NCBI RefSeq assembly: GCF_029369745.1
Contig: NZ_CP120210.1
Span: 5,766,001 to 5,830,000 of the forward strand
Direction of reading: 5' to 3'
Source of the DNA: Amycolatopsis sp. QT-25
GTDB taxonomy: Bacteria; Actinomycetota; Actinomycetes; Mycobacteriales; Pseudonocardiaceae
DNA length: 64,000 nucleotides
In this document: in pieces, positions 61,808-64,000 of the stretch
Numbering within the stretch: the first letter of the stretch is position 1
Layout of the letters: each line of letters opens with the position of its first letter
Position numbers and translations under genes: made by a program
Notes under the pieces: generated by a model
Told to the model about the DNA's origin: nothing
Database searches by the model: none
What the model saw: the letters and a program-made list of their open reading frames with translations, nothing else

Positions 61808-62497
61808 GTGCCATTGGCCACCACGCGCCGTGCCGGCCTGGTCGATCAGGTCATCGAGCAGCTGCGTGACGCCGTCACGCAAGGAGAATGGCCCATCGGT
61901 CAGCGGATTCCGACCGAACCGGAGCTGGCAGGACAGCTCGGCGTCGGGCGCAACACCGTCCGCGAGGCCGTTCGCGCGCTCGCGCACACGGGGTTGCTCG
62001 AAGTCCGGCAGGGCGACGGAACCTACGTGCGGGCGACGAGCGAGGTCTCGGGCGCCATCCGGCGGTTGTGCGGATCGGAACTGCGCGAGGTGCTGCAGGT
62101 GCGGCGCATCCTCGAGGTCGAAGGCGCCCGGCTCGCGGCGGCGGCACGGACCGCGGAGGAAGTCGCCGAGCTGCGCTCCTTGCTCGGCCGCCGCAACGCC
62201 GAGCTCCGCCAGGGCCATTGGGAGGATTTCGCCCGCCTGGACGCGGAATTCCACTTCGCCGTCGTCCAAAGTGGACACAACACCCTGCTGACCGAGATGT
62301 ACCGGGGGCTCACCGAGGTGATAACGGCCAGCGTGGCCGCGACGTCGAACGTGACGCCGGGAGGCGAGTTCCTGCCGGAGATAGGGCACGAGGGGCTCGC
62401 CGAGGCCATCGCCGACGGCGACGCGGACCGGGCCGCCAGCGAGGCGTGCGGTTTCCTGGACGAACTGCTGGCCAGGGTGGAGCGGGACGAGCGCTGA
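61808..62497 (+). CDS. GntR-family regulator, FadR/FCD type
   Basis: A 229-residue repressor from GTG 61808. The winged helix-turn-helix is RIPTEPELAGQLGVGRNTVR then EAVRALAHTGLLEVRQGDGT. The C-terminal FCD domain has Asp and His metal ligands (ARLDAEFHFAVVQSGHNTL, EIGHEGLAEAIADGD), as in regulators that bind carboxylic acids. It is divergent from the CynX-like transporter gene; ctagtatcacatacatagga in the gap is the likely control region. Effector unknown. Confidence 0.9.
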   Translation: MPLATTRRAGLVDQVIEQLRDAVTQGEWPIGQRIPTEPELAGQLGVGRNTVREAVRALAHTGLLEVRQGDGTYVRATSEVSGAIRRLCGSELREVLQVRRILEVEGARLAAAARTAEEVAELRSLLGRRNAELRQGHWEDFARLDAEFHFAVVQSGHNTLLTEMYRGLTEVITASVAATSNVTPGGEFLPEIGHEGLAEAIADGDADRAASEACGFLDELLARVERDER

Positions 62498-62505
62498 CCC
62501 TCGAA

Positions 62506-62561
62506 GTACCTGAAGGGCCCCCTTCCCTGCGCCTGGCGCGAGGAAGGGGGCCTTCAGGTAC
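62506..62561. repeat. Palindromic repeat between converging genes
   Basis: gtacctgaagggcccccttc... (62506-62532) pairs with ...gaagggggccttcaggtac (62535-62561) with one bulged base and small mismatches. It lies between the GntR-type gene and the converging methionine aminopeptidase gene. The outer arm gtacctgaagg is a variant of the gtacatgaagg arm at 7176 and 52091, changed on both sides so pairing is kept. Confidence 0.8.
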
Positions 62562-62573
62562 GTCGGGAGCGAC

Positions 62574-63431
62574 CTACGGCACCGTCAGGATTTCGGCGCC
62601 GTCTTCGGTCACCACGAGGGTGTGCTCGAATTGCGCCGTCCACTTCTTGTCCTTGGTGGTGACGGTCCAGTCGTCGGCCCAGATGTCGTAGTCGATGGTG
62701 CCGAGGGTGATCATCGGCTCGATCGTGAAGGTCATGCCCTGCTCGATGATCGTGTCCACCGACGGCTCCTCGTAGTGCAGGACGGTCGGCGGCGTGTGGA
62801 ACGCCGGGCCGACGCCGTGGCCGGTGAAGTCGCGGACGACGCCGTAGCCGAACCGCTTCGCGTACGCCTCGATGACGCGGCCGATCACGTTGAGCTGCCT
62901 GCCGGGGCGAACGGCCTTGATGGCGCGCATCGTCGCCTCACGCGTGCGCTCGACCAGCAGCCGCGCCTCCTCCGAGACGTCACCCGCCAGGAACGTGGCG
63001 TTGGTGTCGCCGTGGACGCCGCCGATGAACGCGGTGACGTCGATGTTGCAGATGTCGCCGTCCTCGATCACCGTCGAGTCCGGGATGCCGTGGCAGATCA
63101 CCTCGTTGAGCGAGGTGCAGCACGACTTGGGGAACGCGCGGTAGCCGAGGGTCGACGGATACGCGTGGTTGTCCAGCAGGAACTCGTGGATCACCTTGTC
63201 GATGTCGTCGGTGGTGGCGCCGGGTTTGACGGCCTTGCCACCCTCCTCGAGCGCCTGCGCCGCGATCCTGCTCGCGACGCGCATCGCCTCGATCACCTCG
63301 GGCGTGCGGACCCCGTTGCCCGTGTCGCGTTTCGGCGACGGCCGGTCGACGTATTCGGGACGGGCGATGCCGGCGGGGACGACTCGCCTCGGCGTCTGGA
63401 CGCCGGGCTTCAAGGGGGAGCGAACGGACAT
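62574..63431 (-). CDS. map: Methionine aminopeptidase type I
   Basis: Removes the initiator methionine. 285 residues. The five metal ligands are visible in [20 protein letters not shown] (two Asp), [13 protein letters not shown] (His), [10 protein letters not shown] (Glu) and [13 protein letters not shown] (Glu), with substrate His in [10 protein letters not shown]. The N-terminal extension of about 45 residues with PxRxVP ([19 protein letters not shown]) is typical of actinobacterial MapB. Its promoter faces the next gene, a penicillin-binding protein on the same strand, which ends 24 bases upstream. Confidence 0.96.
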   Translation of the reverse strand: MSVRSPLKPGVQTPRRVVPAGIARPEYVDRPSPKRDTGNGVRTPEVIEAMRVASRIAAQALEEGGKAVKPGATTDDIDKVIHEFLLDNHAYPSTLGYRAFPKSCCTSLNEVICHGIPDSTVIEDGDICNIDVTAFIGGVHGDTNATFLAGDVSEEARLLVERTREATMRAIKAVRPGRQLNVIGRVIEAYAKRFGYGVVRDFTGHGVGPAFHTPPTVLHYEEPSVDTIIEQGMTFTIEPMITLGTIDYDIWADDWTVTTKDKKWTAQFEHTLVVTEDGAEILTVP

Positions 63432-63454
63432 GAGACCAGCCTACGACCTGACGG

Positions 63455-64000
63455 CTAACCGAGTCCCGTCAGGAAGCGCTGGGCGGCTTCGACCGCGGGT
63501 TGGGACGTTCCCGCGTCGGTGGTCAGCACCGCGAAGGCCAGATCCCCGGTGTAGCCGACGAACCAGCCGTGCGAACGCGTTCCGTCGCCGAACTGGGCCG
63601 TCCCGGTCTTGCCCCGCACGTCCGGCAAGGGTTCGAGCAGTGTCGCCGTACCGTCGGTGACGACCTCGCGCATCATCCCGCGCACCGCGTCGAGCACCTC
63701 CGGCCGGATCGGTTTGCCGAGCCCGGACGACGTCGAGGCCATCCCCCGCACCAGCGTCGGCACCGGCACCTTCCCGGACTGGACCGTCGCGGTGGCGACG
63801 GCGAGGCCGAAGGGGCTCGTCACGACGGTCCCCTGACCGAAACCGTTCTCCGCCCGCTGCGCGACGGTGTTCGCCGACGGCACCGAGCCGGTGATCGTGG
63901 TCAGGCCGGGGATCACGAAATCGGCGCCGACGCCGAGATCGCGCGCGGCGTCGGTCAGCGCGGCCGGCGGCAGATCGGTCGAAAGCTTGGCGAAGGTGGT
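63455..64000 (-). CDS. Penicillin-binding protein transpeptidase domain (C-terminal part, gene runs off window)
   Basis: The minus strand has an open frame from the window edge to 63455, giving the last 181 residues of a cell-wall transpeptidase. RGKTGTAQFGDG holds the KTG motif, and the segments TSPFGLAVATATVQSGKVPV, LDAVRGMMREVVTDGTATLL and HGWFVGYTGDLAFAVLTTD follow the order of class B penicillin-binding proteins. The SxxK and SxN motifs lie beyond the edge. In Actinobacteria such proteins often have an N-terminal NTF2-like domain, but that cannot be seen here. It is upstream of map on the same strand. Confidence 0.9.
   Translation of the reverse strand, partial: TTFAKLSTDLPPAALTDAARDLGVGADFVIPGLTTITGSVPSANTVAQRAENGFGQGTVVTSPFGLAVATATVQSGKVPVPTLVRGMASTSSGLGKPIRPEVLDAVRGMMREVVTDGTATLLEPLPDVRGKTGTAQFGDGTRSHGWFVGYTGDLAFAVLTTDAGTSQPAVEAAQRFLTGLG

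Overview
This is high-GC, gene-dense actinobacterial chromosome. Many genes start with GTG, stop/start overlaps are frequent, and a mycothione reductase, an Lsr2-type protein, a DUF3145 protein and a PucR regulator/fabD-fabH-acpP-fabF block are all present. This combination fits a Pseudonocardiales genome, most likely an Amycolatopsis-like organism; the genus is an inference from gene content and repeat style, not something I could search.

Layout. 1-1.2 kb: the start of a PnuC transporter leaving the window and a decayed mechanosensitive-channel-like gene. 1.5-7.2 kb: fatty-acid synthase type II block (FasR-like activator, FabD, FabH, ACP, FabF) with a DinB gene between the activator and fabD. 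7.3-8.2 kb: an intact IS5-type element that has landed inside a palindromic repeat. 8.3-16 kb: a P-type cation ATPase, conserved actinobacterial proteins, a disulfide-oxidoreductase-like flavoprotein and an Lsr2-domain protein with a histone-H1-like tail. 16-20 kb: lipoate ligase plus the three-gene proton-translocating transhydrogenase. 20-23 kb: TetR regulator divergent from a ferredoxin reductase/fatty-acid desaturase pair. 23-26.1 kb: a scar region with an IS remnant, a beheaded DD-peptidase, a decayed HD hydrolase and one live NmrA-type gene behind a MerR/SoxR-type promoter. 26-33 kb: a NarL-type two-component pair, GNAT/XRE-cupin pair, DUF3626, YjbQ, HAD and surface proteins. 33-43 kb: an MprF-like protein with a rhomboid-like membrane domain, ProS, VOC, D-2-hydroxyacid dehydrogenase, a kinase-fold protein lacking key residues, GNAT and YaaA. 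43-52 kb: secreted S1 and tandem S8 proteases, a carotenoid-dehydrogenase-like flavoprotein and a large LuxR-family ATPase regulator. 52-64 kb: RIO-like kinase, DEAD-box helicase behind a long leader, BioF, trypsin-like protease, mycothione reductase, MFS exporter/FadR pair, methionine aminopeptidase and the end of a penicillin-binding protein.

The strongest unexplained structure is a family of intergenic palindromes built around an outer TGAAGG...CCTTCA arm. About ten copies lie at gene ends; stems reach 36 bp, arm sequences differ between copies but stay mutually complementary, one copy hosts an IS, and one carries two competing stems. The other items most worth attention are the Lsr2/H1-like hybrid, the leader ORF coupled to the DEAD-box helicase, the FabR/DesT-like operator of the desaturase operon, the SoxR-type promoter, and paired TTGAAC-N2-GTTCAA operators at 60.4-60.5 kb.
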